Shown here piece by piece: positions 22,252 through 30,653 of a stretch of DNA of 60,990 bases. This DNA is from Bacteroidota bacterium (GTDB taxonomy: Bacteria > Bacteroidota > Ignavibacteria > Palsa-1295), in the NCBI GenBank assembly GCA_021324685.1, contig JAJPIQ010000051.1:1-60990 (forward strand). Direction: 5' to 3'. Below the pieces are notes generated by a model. The model searched no databases. It worked only from the letters and a program-made list of their open reading frames with translations, and was not told the DNA's origin. Both the position numbers and the translations under genes were made by a program. Position 1 is the stretch's first letter. Each line of letters starts with the position of its first letter.

Positions 22252-24684
22252 ATGCGTATTTCCCTCAACTGGCTTTCGGAATATATTTCAATTCCGTTTT
22301 CTCCCGAGGAGTTGGCTCACCGGCTGACGATGCTCGGCCTCGAAATCGAAGCGATCGAGCACGTGGGGGGGCGATGGGATAAGGTCCTCGTGGGCGAAGT
22401 CCTTGAAGTGACTCCGCACCCGAATGCCGATAAACTGCGGCTCGCGCGGGTCTCGATCGGCAATGGAGAACCGCTCGGTATTGTCTGCGGCGCCCCGAAC
22501 GTGCGGCCCGGCCTGAAGGTCGCCGTGGCAACGGTGGGCGCCGATCTGGGCGAAGGGCTGGTCATCAAGCAAGCGAAAATCCGCGGGGCGTCGAGCGAGG
22601 GAATGATCTGTTCGGAACGGGAACTCGGTGTTTCGGAACGCCACGAAGGCATTTGGGAACTTCCGGGCACCGTGTCCGTCGGCGTCCCTCTTGCGGACGC
22701 GCTCCACCTGCGGGACACGGTCTTCGAGGTGGGCATCACGCCGAACCGCGCCGATTGCTTAAGCCATATCGGCGTTGCCCGCGAAGTGCGTGCCCTGACC
22801 GGAGAAAAAATTCGCTTCCCCGATATTTCGATTTCGAACACCGGCGGGGAAATTACACAGCACGTAAAGATTTCGCTCCCACAGCCGGACCTATGCCCGC
22901 GCTATGTCGCGAAATTAGTGCGAAATGTGACCGTACGTCCTTCGCCCGACTGGCTCAGGAGAAAACTGGAAGCCGTCGGTCTGCGGCCGATTAACAATGT
23001 GGTCGATGTCACGAATTTCGTTCTGATGGAGTGCGGCCATCCGTTGCACGCCTTCGATTTCGATGTCGTGGAAGGTGGCGAGATCGTCGTCCGTACCGCC
23101 GGTGGCTTTGCCGAAGAGTACGTCACGCTCGACAGCAAGAAGCGAAAACTCCCGGCCGATGCGCTCCTGATTACCGACGGTAAAACGCCGCTCGGGATTG
23201 CCGGCATCATGGGCGGGGAAAATTCCGAGATTCGGGAGACGACCCGAAACGTCCTCATCGAATCGGCCTATTTCCTTCCCTCATCCATCCGGCGTACCGC
23301 AAAAACGCTTGCGCTCTCGACCGATGCTTCCTACCGTTTCGAGCGTGGAACGAATTTCGATGTGCTTCCCGGTGCGGCCACGCGCGCGGCGGAACTCATC
23401 GCGGACCTTGCCGGCGGGGAGATCGTGGACGGCATGATCGACGCCTACCCGGACCCCTTGCCGCATCTCGACGTCCGTTTTCGTCCACAACGCGTCCATG
23501 CCGTTCTCGGGATGGACATCCCGGCCTCGCGCATGGAGGAGATCATGAAGCGGCTCGATTTCGAAGTGGAACGAAACGATGCCGGAGCGATCGCCGTCCG
23601 CGTTCCGAGCTATCGCGTCGACATCGAACGCGAAGAGGACATTATCGAGGAGATCGCGCGCGTGATCGGATACGAGGAGATCCCGACGAGTCCGTTCGAG
23701 CGTGCGCCGCTCACCGGCCGCAGGGAAGCGCTTCGCCCGCGGGAGTTCGATCTGGCGCTCCGCACCACGCTCCTTTCGGTCGGGGCCACGGAGTGCATTT
23801 CGAATCCGCTGGTGAGTAAAAAACACGCGCACGCGTTCCGCCCGGACCCGGTGGAACTTATCAATCCATTGAACACCGAGCGCGACCGGATGCGCACGAG
23901 TGTCGCGATCAATCTCCTCGAAGCGGCGCGCGTGAACGAGCGCTTCGGAAGTCCCGGCCAGCGGTTGTTCGAACTGGGGAATGTGTTTCATTACACCGGC
24001 CATCCCGAGCAACTGGGCCATGTTCGGGAATCAACCGAACTCGGCATACTGCTTTCCGGGATTCAGGAACCAAAAACGGCGTATAACACCGAGGCGGTCA
24101 AAGCCGATATTTTTTTATTGCGGGGGATGGTCGAGTCGGTCCTTGGGCGTTTAGGCATTCGCGATGCGCAGGTCGAACAGGCGAGCGCCCCCCTGTTCCT
24201 CGACCCTTCGGAACAGCTTGCATCTTCCTCGAACGGACGAACGCTCGTTCGATTCGGACGCCTGGCGCACTCGATCCAAAAAGAATTCGACCTTCGTAAT
24301 CCGGTCTGGATCGCGCTCTTCGATCATGGTGCGCTATACGATATCGCTCGTCATCTTACGGAACATCCAAAACCCGTCGCGCCATTGCCTAAATACCCGG
24401 CGGTCGAGCGGGACCTGGCGATTGTCCTCGCGAGCGATATTGCCGCCGCTACGGCAGAAAAAACGATTCGATCTGCGGCGTTGCGCAGCGGCCTGCTACA
24501 GGAGGTGCGTATTTTCGATCTGTTCCAACCGAAAGAAATGAAAGCTGCCGGCGAACGAAGTCTGGCATTCCACCTCGTTTTTCGGTCCGATTCGAAGACG
24601 CTGGAGGAGCAGGAAGTCGATATTCTCATGCAACGGATAATTAAGCATGTGGAAGGAGAACTTCATGCGCGGCTTCGCGCTTAA
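22252..24684 (+). CDS. pheT: Phenylalanyl-tRNA synthetase beta subunit
   Basis: 810 residues from the ATG at 22252, the family's usual Met-Arg-Ile-Ser-Leu-Asn-Trp-Leu start; 27 upstream codons are open but unrelated. In order: N-terminal helix, EMAP/OB tRNA-binding domain (about 40-150), the B3/B4 editing domain that hydrolyses Tyr-tRNA-Phe (about 215-390), the B5 DNA-binding-like domain (about 400-475), the inactive synthetase-like core, and the C-terminal FDX-ACB anticodon-binding domain (about 715-808). It is the first gene of a set with a coiled-coil gene and zapA, a division link common in Bacteroidota. Confidence 0.97.
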   Translation: MRISLNWLSEYISIPFSPEELAHRLTMLGLEIEAIEHVGGRWDKVLVGEVLEVTPHPNADKLRLARVSIGNGEPLGIVCGAPNVRPGLKVAVATVGADLGEGLVIKQAKIRGASSEGMICSERELGVSERHEGIWELPGTVSVGVPLADALHLRDTVFEVGITPNRADCLSHIGVAREVRALTGEKIRFPDISISNTGGEITQHVKISLPQPDLCPRYVAKLVRNVTVRPSPDWLRRKLEAVGLRPINNVVDVTNFVLMECGHPLHAFDFDVVEGGEIVVRTAGGFAEEYVTLDSKKRKLPADALLITDGKTPLGIAGIMGGENSEIRETTRNVLIESAYFLPSSIRRTAKTLALSTDASYRFERGTNFDVLPGAATRAAELIADLAGGEIVDGMIDAYPDPLPHLDVRFRPQRVHAVLGMDIPASRMEEIMKRLDFEVERNDAGAIAVRVPSYRVDIEREEDIIEEIARVIGYEEIPTSPFERAPLTGRREALRPREFDLALRTTLLSVGATECISNPLVSKKHAHAFRPDPVELINPLNTERDRMRTSVAINLLEAARVNERFGSPGQRLFELGNVFHYTGHPEQLGHVRESTELGILLSGIQEPKTAYNTEAVKADIFLLRGMVESVLGRLGIRDAQVEQASAPLFLDPSEQLASSSNGRTLVRFGRLAHSIQKEFDLRNPVWIALFDHGALYDIARHLTEHPKPVAPLPKYPAVERDLAIVLASDIAAATAEKTIRSAALRSGLLQEVRIFDLFQPKEMKAAGERSLAFHLVFRSDSKTLEEQEVDILMQRIIKHVEGELHARLRA

Positions 24685-24728
24685 AAGAGACGGAGCAGTT
24701 TTCCCTTCATTCTTCATACTTTATTGAC

Positions 24729-25355
24729 GTGACCCCGACCGAATCCCGTGAAGTAGTATTGGGCTTGAGCCGCGAACGGCTTGCTCGAGCCACGGCCCGT
24801 TTGGAGCGCGTAGCGCGCGATGCCGTTGAACGCATCCATCATTTCAAGCACGAAAAGCAAGCGCTCGAACGCCGGCTCGCCGACCTGGAAACGCTGTTTA
24901 CACAGGAACGGCAGAATTTCGAGCAACGCGCGGCGCTGCTTTCGAGCATGACCAGCGAAACGACCGAGCGTTCGAAGGCTTTCGAGGACCTGACCGCTCG
25001 TTTGAACGAGCAGGAGCGCCTCGTTTCAGAACAAATGGAAACGATCGCCGCACTGAACTCCGAACTTGCGCAACAGACCGAAAAACTTCGCGAACAGGAA
25101 TCGCAGGGCGCCGGGTCCAGGAACGAAATTACCGAGTGGCGGACCAAAGCAGAGGAACTCGAACGCCGGCTCCAGAAAGCGACCGGCGAGCGGGAAGCAC
25201 TGAAATCGAAACTCTATGAAGACGAGCGGCAGGCCGCACAGTTTGTGTTGCACCTGACGGCTGACGATCGCGATCGTGCGGCGAAAGCGATCGACTCCCT
25301 CATCGACCAGCTATCCGCGATCGAAAACCGGACCTTTGCACTCGAAGAAAAATAA
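24729..25355 (+). CDS. Coiled-coil protein preceding zapA, candidate division factor
   Basis: 208 residues from a GTG start. Nearly the whole chain from about residue 10 to 180 is Glu/Arg/Leu/Gln-rich with heptad-like spacing and no Pro, predicting a long cytoplasmic coiled coil; there is no signal peptide or membrane segment. It lies 44 bases after pheT and ends five bases before zapA, so all three are likely co-transcribed. The ZapA partner in gamma-proteobacteria, ZapB, is also a coiled coil, though only about 80 residues. A role as a ZapA-linked Z-ring scaffold is a reasonable guess from context; the sequence itself shows no named domain. Confidence 0.7.
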   Translation: MTPTESREVVLGLSRERLARATARLERVARDAVERIHHFKHEKQALERRLADLETLFTQERQNFEQRAALLSSMTSETTERSKAFEDLTARLNEQERLVSEQMETIAALNSELAQQTEKLREQESQGAGSRNEITEWRTKAEELERRLQKATGEREALKSKLYEDERQAAQFVLHLTADDRDRAAKAIDSLIDQLSAIENRTFALEEK

Positions 25356-25360
25356 TTCCT

Positions 25361-25639
25361 ATGGCCCAGACCGTGAACGTTAGTATCCTTGGGATCGAGT
25401 ATCCGCTCCGTTCGAACGACGAAGCGCTGACCCTGCAGCTTGCGCAGGAAGTCGATGCCCAGCTCCGCGAGCTTCAGGAAAAGTTACCGGCGCAATCGAC
25501 AACGACGCTGGCCGTGCTCTCGGCCCTCAATTTCGCCGAGCAGGAAGCGCACACCAAAGAAAACGAACGCCGGGAATTGGACCGTATTGCGCTCGATCTC
25601 GAAACGCTAGCCGGTTCGCTCGAGCAGGCGATGGAATAA
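25361..25639 (+). CDS. zapA: Cell division protein ZapA
   Basis: 92 residues, typical for the family. It begins with the globular head pattern Val-Asn-Val-Ser-Ile-Leu-Gly-Ile-Glu-Tyr-Pro-Leu-Arg and an Ala-x-x-Val-Asp-Ala-Gln-Leu-Arg-Glu-Leu helix, and ends in a C-terminal coiled coil. ZapA tetramers crosslink FtsZ filaments at the division site in the cytoplasm. The start is five bases after the coiled-coil gene stop, indicating translational coupling. It converges on the minus-strand gene that ends at 25663. Confidence 0.9.
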   Translation: MAQTVNVSILGIEYPLRSNDEALTLQLAQEVDAQLRELQEKLPAQSTTTLAVLSALNFAEQEAHTKENERRELDRIALDLETLAGSLEQAME

Positions 25640-25662
25640 TCCCGGTCCGGCCTTCTAACCGT

Positions 25663-26670
25663 TCACCACGCAAAGCCAAGTCCGGCTTCCACGGCAAACG
25701 CGCGTTCCGGCGACTGCCGCGGAGCGTAGAGCTGATCGCTCCTCGCTGCGAGATCGAATAAGAGTGGGGAAGAGACCGCATAACGAACGCCAATACTTTC
25801 GGAACTAAGCACGCGGGAAACGCTTCCGCCCATCAGCACTTCAACGAACGGGGAGAACGCCCTTTCGGCTGAGAAGTCGAACCGGTAACCGAAGTCAAGC
25901 GACAGAACGGAGGAAGTCGAAAGAGTGGTTGCGGGCGAAACCGTCCCGATCGCGTTATGAAGTGTTTGCCCATCGAGTGAGGTCGTCGTATCGACTATGG
26001 ACGAAACAAGACCTGTTCGGTTCACAATAAAGGCGTTTCTTCGCAGCTCGAACACGAGAGAAGAAGCCGAATTCAATCGGTATTCGATTCCGGCTGACGC
26101 GCCAAAGGAAATACTCCGGGCGACAAGCGGCGAACCGGAAAGGAATGCCGTCCACGTTTTTGTCTCCGCCGCCGATCGAGTTTCAGTGACCAAACTTTTA
26201 AGACTGGACGGTATAATTTCAGCGGTAAGAGCTTGTGGATCGGAAGGAATTCTATCATTCCCAGCGTTTGCAGCGGCAGCAGGAGGATCGTTTTGTACAG
26301 CGGTGCCGGAATTCATACGCCGGACTTTATCCTGCAACGCGCCGCTTTGACGGTCCTCCGTTTTTCGGTGCGACACTCGGACCGCTTTCGGAATCGATGC
26401 CGATAAACGGTCGGGAACGGATGATATCATAGGACCTCTGATTCCCATACCGTGCGGGAATGGTTTGGTCGGGGGTGTCATGTGCCAGAGTGCGGCGATG
26501 GCGAGTAACGCCACGAGGGCGCTTTCGATCAGCGGTCGTGCAAAGAGCGCGAAGCGGCGCGCGGGGGGATCGTGCAGGAGCACGAGTTCTTCGATCGAGG
26601 CGAACGAAGGATAGATATCGTTCTCGCGAAGAACGTCTAAATAAGGTTCCGAATTTTCGTTAAAGCGCAT
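25663..26670 (-). CDS. Membrane protein with barrel-like C-terminus paired with an ECF sigma factor (anti-sigma candidate)
   Basis: 335 residues from the ATG at 26668-26670, which overlaps the 3' end of the sigma-factor gene (stop at 26660-26662). About 45 cytoplasmic residues precede one membrane segment (about 46-63). A Pro/Ser-rich linker of about 100 residues follows. The last 170 residues alternate polar and hydrophobic residues with Gly and aromatic positions and end in Gly-Leu-Gly-Phe-Ala-Trp, as in outer-membrane beta-barrel domains. Sigma-linked proteins that join a short cytoplasmic part, a membrane helix and a barrel-like domain are known from Bacteroidota genomes as 'outer membrane beta-barrel proteins' of unclear role. 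The overlap with the sigma gene suggests an anti-sigma or sensor role; there is no recognised zinc anti-sigma motif. Confidence 0.6.
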   Translation of the reverse strand: MRFNENSEPYLDVLRENDIYPSFASIEELVLLHDPPARRFALFARPLIESALVALLAIAALWHMTPPTKPFPHGMGIRGPMISSVPDRLSASIPKAVRVSHRKTEDRQSGALQDKVRRMNSGTAVQNDPPAAAANAGNDRIPSDPQALTAEIIPSSLKSLVTETRSAAETKTWTAFLSGSPLVARSISFGASAGIEYRLNSASSLVFELRRNAFIVNRTGLVSSIVDTTTSLDGQTLHNAIGTVSPATTLSTSSVLSLDFGYRFDFSAERAFSPFVEVLMGGSVSRVLSSESIGVRYAVSSPLLFDLAARSDQLYAPRQSPERAFAVEAGLGFAW

Positions 26671-27220
26671 AGCGTTCCTCACATTCCAACATCATTGTTT
26701 TCGGCTCGGCCCCTCGGAGCCGTATCGTTTCGATCCCCAGAATTCTGCGCAAGGTCTCGTGCCCGCGCCGGAGACGGCTCTTCACCCCCGAGAGCGTCCC
26801 GCCCTGAATCTCGCGGACCGCTTCGAGCGGAAGGTCCGCCACATCGAACAGAAGGACGGTCTCTTTGACTTTCAGCGGTAACTGTTCCAGTGCGGCCATA
26901 ACCACGGCTATTTCAGCGGCACGATCGGGAGCGATTCCCGGGTCCTCGATCGCATTCGCTTTCGTTGCATTGAACGGGGACCTCTTCCGTTCGCGATATT
27001 GCCTATGCCGGTGCGTTCGCAGCACGATCCGAAATAGAAATCCGGCAAATCCCTCTTCGCTTCGGATCGTATCGAACCGTTCGAGCGCAATGAGCACGGC
27101 TTCGCTTACGAGGTCCTTCGCTTCCTCCCGATTTCGTGTGATGGCGAGCGCATACCGCGAAAGCCTCGGATAGACCGGCTCCAGCAATACCAAAAATCGT
27201 TGTTTGTGCTCGATATCCAA
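26660..27220 (-). CDS. ECF-type RNA polymerase sigma factor
   Basis: 186 residues. Sigma region 2 spans about residues 12-75 (Arg-Asn-Arg-Glu-Glu-Ala-Lys-Asp-Leu-Val-Ser-Glu-Ala and a Phe-Leu-Phe-Arg-Ile-Val segment) and region 4 about 108-165 (Leu-Pro-Leu-Lys-Val-Lys-Glu-Thr-Val-Leu-Leu and Gly-Thr-Leu-Ser-Gly-Val-Lys-Ser-Arg-Leu-Arg-Arg-Gly). It would direct RNA polymerase to a small envelope-related regulon when released from its inhibitor. It starts six bases after the lipoprotein gene upstream and overlaps the membrane-protein gene downstream, so the three form one unit. The C-terminal 20 residues, including two Met-Met and Cys, extend beyond the usual fold. Confidence 0.92.
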   Translation of the reverse strand: MDIEHKQRFLVLLEPVYPRLSRYALAITRNREEAKDLVSEAVLIALERFDTIRSEEGFAGFLFRIVLRTHRHRQYRERKRSPFNATKANAIEDPGIAPDRAAEIAVVMAALEQLPLKVKETVLLFDVADLPLEAVREIQGGTLSGVKSRLRRGHETLRRILGIETIRLRGAEPKTMMLECEERYAL

Positions 27221-27226
27221 CGGTGC

Positions 27227-28138
27227 TTACGGAACGACAAATTTAAATCTTACCGCCTGCGGCCCAAAGGGCGTCGTGGCGTAATGCTGGTACTCTCCGT
27301 TTGTCGAAGGAAGTCCCGTCGTGTTCGAATGTCCGACCACATAGACATAGACGACTTCACCCGGCGGCAGCGAATAGGGGACCAGCGTCCGCACGTCGCG
27401 GGCCAGTGTATCGTTGAACGCTCCGCCAATAAGTTTCGGCGTTTGAAACGCGAAATGATACGCCGTGTCTGAACGCTTCGTAGCAAGCCACGCATCTTCG
27501 CTTAGTCCGGGCGATTGCGGGCTCGGCACGGCGGGGAATAACGTGCTGTCGAGCGAACTATAGACAAAAAGGTTATCGGGGGGTAGATCGCCCAGCAGCC
27601 TTCCGCTCACAATGAGAGCATTGGCATTTTGTACGGTGTCGTAGGTGATGACCGTCGAGTCGTGCTGGAGCACCGTCGTATCGAGTTTTCCGCCAACGTT
27701 TGTAATTGTTGTATCGATCACAAGCACCAGTTTCGAAACGCTGACCGTGAAAACATAAGCCGGCGCGTTCAATTCGATCGAATCGGACGATTCCTGCACA
27801 ATGTAGGCATCATTGATGATGTCGGTCCCGACGCCGATCACATGGTGCACCGGATAGACCATGGAATCGAAGCCGGGTTTAGAGAAGATAATGTTGTACA
27901 CGCCGGCGGGAATGTTTTCTATCCTGAAATGGCCGCCGGTGTCCGTAACGGCCTCGAACGGTGTATTCTGGATCGTGACGTGAACGGCGGCGGCAGACAT
28001 GGTGGCTCCGGACGTCGCCCCGAAGACCTGCACGGTCCCCAAGAGTGTTTCGCCTGTCGCTGTCGATGATGGAGGGTCCGTCGAATTCGAGCATCCATAG
28101 AGTGCACACGCGATGAGGCAAATGGTCAGAATTTTCAT
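27227..28138 (-). CDS. Lipoprotein with carboxypeptidase-regulatory-like domain
   Basis: 303 residues. A lipoprotein signal peptide ends at Leu-Tyr-Gly-Cys (Cys16). Residues about 30-105 form a carboxypeptidase-regulatory-like (CarboxypepD_reg) beta sandwich with the usual Val-Thr-Asp-Thr-Gly-Gly-His-Phe-Arg-Ile-x-Asn-Ile-Pro-Ala-Gly-Val-Tyr motif. The C-terminal 200 residues are beta-rich and unrecognised. Its stop lies six bases before the sigma-factor start, placing it first in the sigma operon and hinting at a sensory or regulon role at the cell surface. Confidence 0.75.
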   Translation of the reverse strand: MKILTICLIACALYGCSNSTDPPSSTATGETLLGTVQVFGATSGATMSAAAVHVTIQNTPFEAVTDTGGHFRIENIPAGVYNIIFSKPGFDSMVYPVHHVIGVGTDIINDAYIVQESSDSIELNAPAYVFTVSVSKLVLVIDTTITNVGGKLDTTVLQHDSTVITYDTVQNANALIVSGRLLGDLPPDNLFVYSSLDSTLFPAVPSPQSPGLSEDAWLATKRSDTAYHFAFQTPKLIGGAFNDTLARDVRTLVPYSLPPGEVVYVYVVGHSNTTGLPSTNGEYQHYATTPFGPQAVRFKFVVP

Positions 28139-28243
28139 TTCTCAGTTTCGTCATTCTCCCGAACGTGGGAATCCAGGCAGTGATGCTGGATTCCCTTCGC
28201 ACGATCGATCATGCCCGTTTCGCGGAATAACGCTAATCTCCGG

Positions 28244-29554
28244 CTATTCTTTAATTATCTTTTTCGTTATCACACTGCCATTGGAGGCAATCCGAATATA
28301 ATAGGTCCCGGCGGCTTCCTTCGAAAGATCGAGCGTGAGGTTCGAAGTATTCACGGCTTTGATCTCTTCCACAGATAAACCCAAAACATTGACCTCGGTT
28401 ACAGTCGCTTTTGCGGGGATATTATCCAGCGTGATTAAGCCGCTCGTCGGATTTGGCGAAACCTGGACCGGAGCCGAAATGTCCGCCGGCGCGACCGCTT
28501 CGTTATCGTTAATGTGCATGACCACATTCGGCGGAGCCGTCGTGTAATCGAAGGACAGGGACGAGCATTTAAAGGCTCCCGGTTGTTTTGGTACGTTTGC
28601 AGAATCGGCATAGATTATTATAGGGACGGTATTCATCTCGGAGCCAAAGTTGATAACGGAACCCTGCTTCGCATAAATAACAGTACCGTTTCCAGAGCCT
28701 GTCACGTTTGCGCCCGGCTCGACATAGATCGTATCGTAGTCGGCTTGCACGAACGTACAGGAGACGCCAGGATCTATCCAATAAGAGTGAGGCTCCATCA
28801 AGTACTCCGGTGGATTTGGAATATCGACAACGATCGCCGAATGGGGTATGGAGGGTGTCGTACAATCGAAGACGCGGAAGGTATCTCGATATACCGCGGC
28901 GCTCGGGCATCCGACCGCACGGCTCACGTTTATAGTCATGACCTTAACGCCGCCGGTTGCGTAGGTCACGGAGTCCACAAACCATCCAATGTGATGCGCT
29001 GTCGAAGGCGTGGCGTCGGCTCCAAAATCGACGTTGAGGGTATCTGCATTCGATGCCGGCTTGAATTGAATCGCCAAGGGTTCTTCGGCGAGGCCGGCGG
29101 CCGTCCCTGACATCGGCAAGCCGAATGCATCGGAGCCTTTTAGGTTCATTTGAACGTAGGGACCTGCAACGAGTGGACTAATGGAGATATCGGTGCCGTT
29201 ATCCGAACTCGTCGAATAAGGGTTGGCTGCGATCACGCGAATACGATAATGCGTCGAAGTGGAGACGCTCGGAATGGACGTTTGAATCGTGAAGGTTCCG
29301 GCAATCGTATCTAACAACGAACCAAGATTGCTAAAACCAGTCTCGAAGCTTCCGCTCGCGTCCGATAATTGTACGGTGAAAGCATTTTTATGCCCCCAGA
29401 CCCCGGTGGCCGTAAATGTGACAGATACCGGATCGCCGGTACAGAACGTGGACGCCGAGAGGGAATCGAGTGTGATCGTCTGCGACCGCGCCGCGGCGTA
29501 AAAAGTCAGAAGCAACACTGTCGCCGATAACGAGATGGTAGGTATTCGTTTCAT
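28244..29554 (-). CDS. Secreted protein with T9SS C-terminal sorting domain
   Basis: 436 residues. The signal peptide covers about residues 1-24 (ends Ala-Arg-Ser-Gln). The body has an Ig-like part beginning with a Phe-Cys-Thr-Gly-Asp-Pro-Val-Ser-Val motif, typical of adhesive extracellular proteins in this phylum, and a middle section with paired Cys. The final 74 residues (from about 363, Val-Ser-Pro-Asn-Pro-Thr-Ser-Gly) form the T9SS type A sorting domain ending Lys-Lys-Ile-Ile-Lys-Glu. Function beyond export and possible surface attachment cannot be read. It is 105 bases upstream of the sigma-operon lipoprotein on the same strand. Confidence 0.8.
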   Translation of the reverse strand: MKRIPTISLSATVLLLTFYAAARSQTITLDSLSASTFCTGDPVSVTFTATGVWGHKNAFTVQLSDASGSFETGFSNLGSLLDTIAGTFTIQTSIPSVSTSTHYRIRVIAANPYSTSSDNGTDISISPLVAGPYVQMNLKGSDAFGLPMSGTAAGLAEEPLAIQFKPASNADTLNVDFGADATPSTAHHIGWFVDSVTYATGGVKVMTINVSRAVGCPSAAVYRDTFRVFDCTTPSIPHSAIVVDIPNPPEYLMEPHSYWIDPGVSCTFVQADYDTIYVEPGANVTGSGNGTVIYAKQGSVINFGSEMNTVPIIIYADSANVPKQPGAFKCSSLSFDYTTAPPNVVMHINDNEAVAPADISAPVQVSPNPTSGLITLDNIPAKATVTEVNVLGLSVEEIKAVNTSNLTLDLSKEAAGTYYIRIASNGSVITKKIIKE

Positions 29555-29735
29555 CGAGTAGGAAAAAAAGTGGAATGATTAAAGTGAATGCAGCGCCACA
29601 CAATCATAACGTGGGACGAGCGCGCCGGAAAGTTTCATCGTACGGGACAATATTCGAGTTTGCCGTTTTCGCGACGCGGCCTTGCGGATTTAGACTCGTC
29701 TAAAAAACGGGCGTTCGAAAAACACGCTCGATTTT

Positions 29736-30587
29736 TTATCCGACCTTCGCCGTCAGGGGACCACGCACGCCTTCGTACTTAACAAGTTTGGCTTCGATCT
29801 CGCCGATGAGGATCTTGGAGGACATTTTGACCGGAATGTGATTGTTGTCATCGGTCAGCCAGATTTTGATCGAGCCTTCGCTTTTGAAGAGTCCGCCCTG
29901 AACGACCATCGGCTCGATGACGGAGCACTCGAACGTTCCGGCATCGGTCTCGACCTGCTGGTGTCCCAGGACACGGACGTCGAGCGGATGGGTCTGGCCG
30001 TCGAAGAAATTTTCCAGGTGGATCACATCGCCACGCCGGGAATGAGTGAGGTCGAGCGTGCGTACGTAATAAAACGCGCTTACGATATCGTGGACATATT
30101 GCGGTGTTTTGTACTGGTGTCCATCGCTCGTTTCGGCGGTCTCGGTTTGGGGATCGAAAAACGCATCGTAATCGCGCGAGTAACTTCCTTCGCGTATATG
30201 CTGCTCGAAACGCCAGGGAAAGATTCCATCGGCGTCCATAAAGGTTTCATACCGGTCACGGACTTTAAAGACCCAGTCGAAGGTCGGGGTCGAGAGCGCC
30301 TCGACGCGCGTTTCCATCGTCTTCCGCCCGTTGACATAACGGTAGTCTGGAATCGACATGACCGCCTGCCCAGCGGTAACAAAACCGTAACTGATGTCGA
30401 ACGTTAGCTTTTCGCCGACGGTAAACGCATTGTTATCGAGGTGACGAAACGAGGTTTGGTCGGGGTCCTGAGCAGTGGAAGTCGGCGCGTCCTTCCAAAC
30501 GGCGCGAGATGAAACGGTGCTCGCTTCGTCCGTCCACTGCGGCGAGAGAAAAAAAGCCGCGATTGCCGCCAAAAAGTAACGTTTCAT
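29736..30587 (-). CDS. DUF3108-domain exported protein
   Basis: 283 residues with an N-terminal signal-like segment. The core from about residue 55 has the DUF3108 pattern: Val-Gly-Glu-Lys-Leu-Thr-Phe-Asp-Ile-Ser-Tyr-Gly-Phe-Val-Thr-Ala-Gly, a Phe-Lys-Val-Arg-Asp-Arg-Tyr-Glu-Thr-Phe segment and a late Ile-Lys-Ile-Trp-Leu-Thr-Asp-Asp. This family of periplasmic beta-sandwich proteins has no settled function; many sit near envelope genes. Here it is downstream of a GT9 glycosyltransferase on the same strand, which fits an envelope role. Confidence 0.85.
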   Translation of the reverse strand: MKRYFLAAIAAFFLSPQWTDEASTVSSRAVWKDAPTSTAQDPDQTSFRHLDNNAFTVGEKLTFDISYGFVTAGQAVMSIPDYRYVNGRKTMETRVEALSTPTFDWVFKVRDRYETFMDADGIFPWRFEQHIREGSYSRDYDAFFDPQTETAETSDGHQYKTPQYVHDIVSAFYYVRTLDLTHSRRGDVIHLENFFDGQTHPLDVRVLGHQQVETDAGTFECSVIEPMVVQGGLFKSEGSIKIWLTDDNNHIPVKMSSKILIGEIEAKLVKYEGVRGPLTAKVG

Positions 30588-30653
30588 TTAGATAAAATAC
30601 CTCGGGCGAAGTTTTTCAACATTTGAAATGCCACGGAGTGCCATGAAAACCAT

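Noticed and set aside
25640-25662. 6S RNA gene downstream of zapA
   Set aside because: In many proteobacteria ssrS follows zapA, but here only 23 bases separate zapA from the converging gene.
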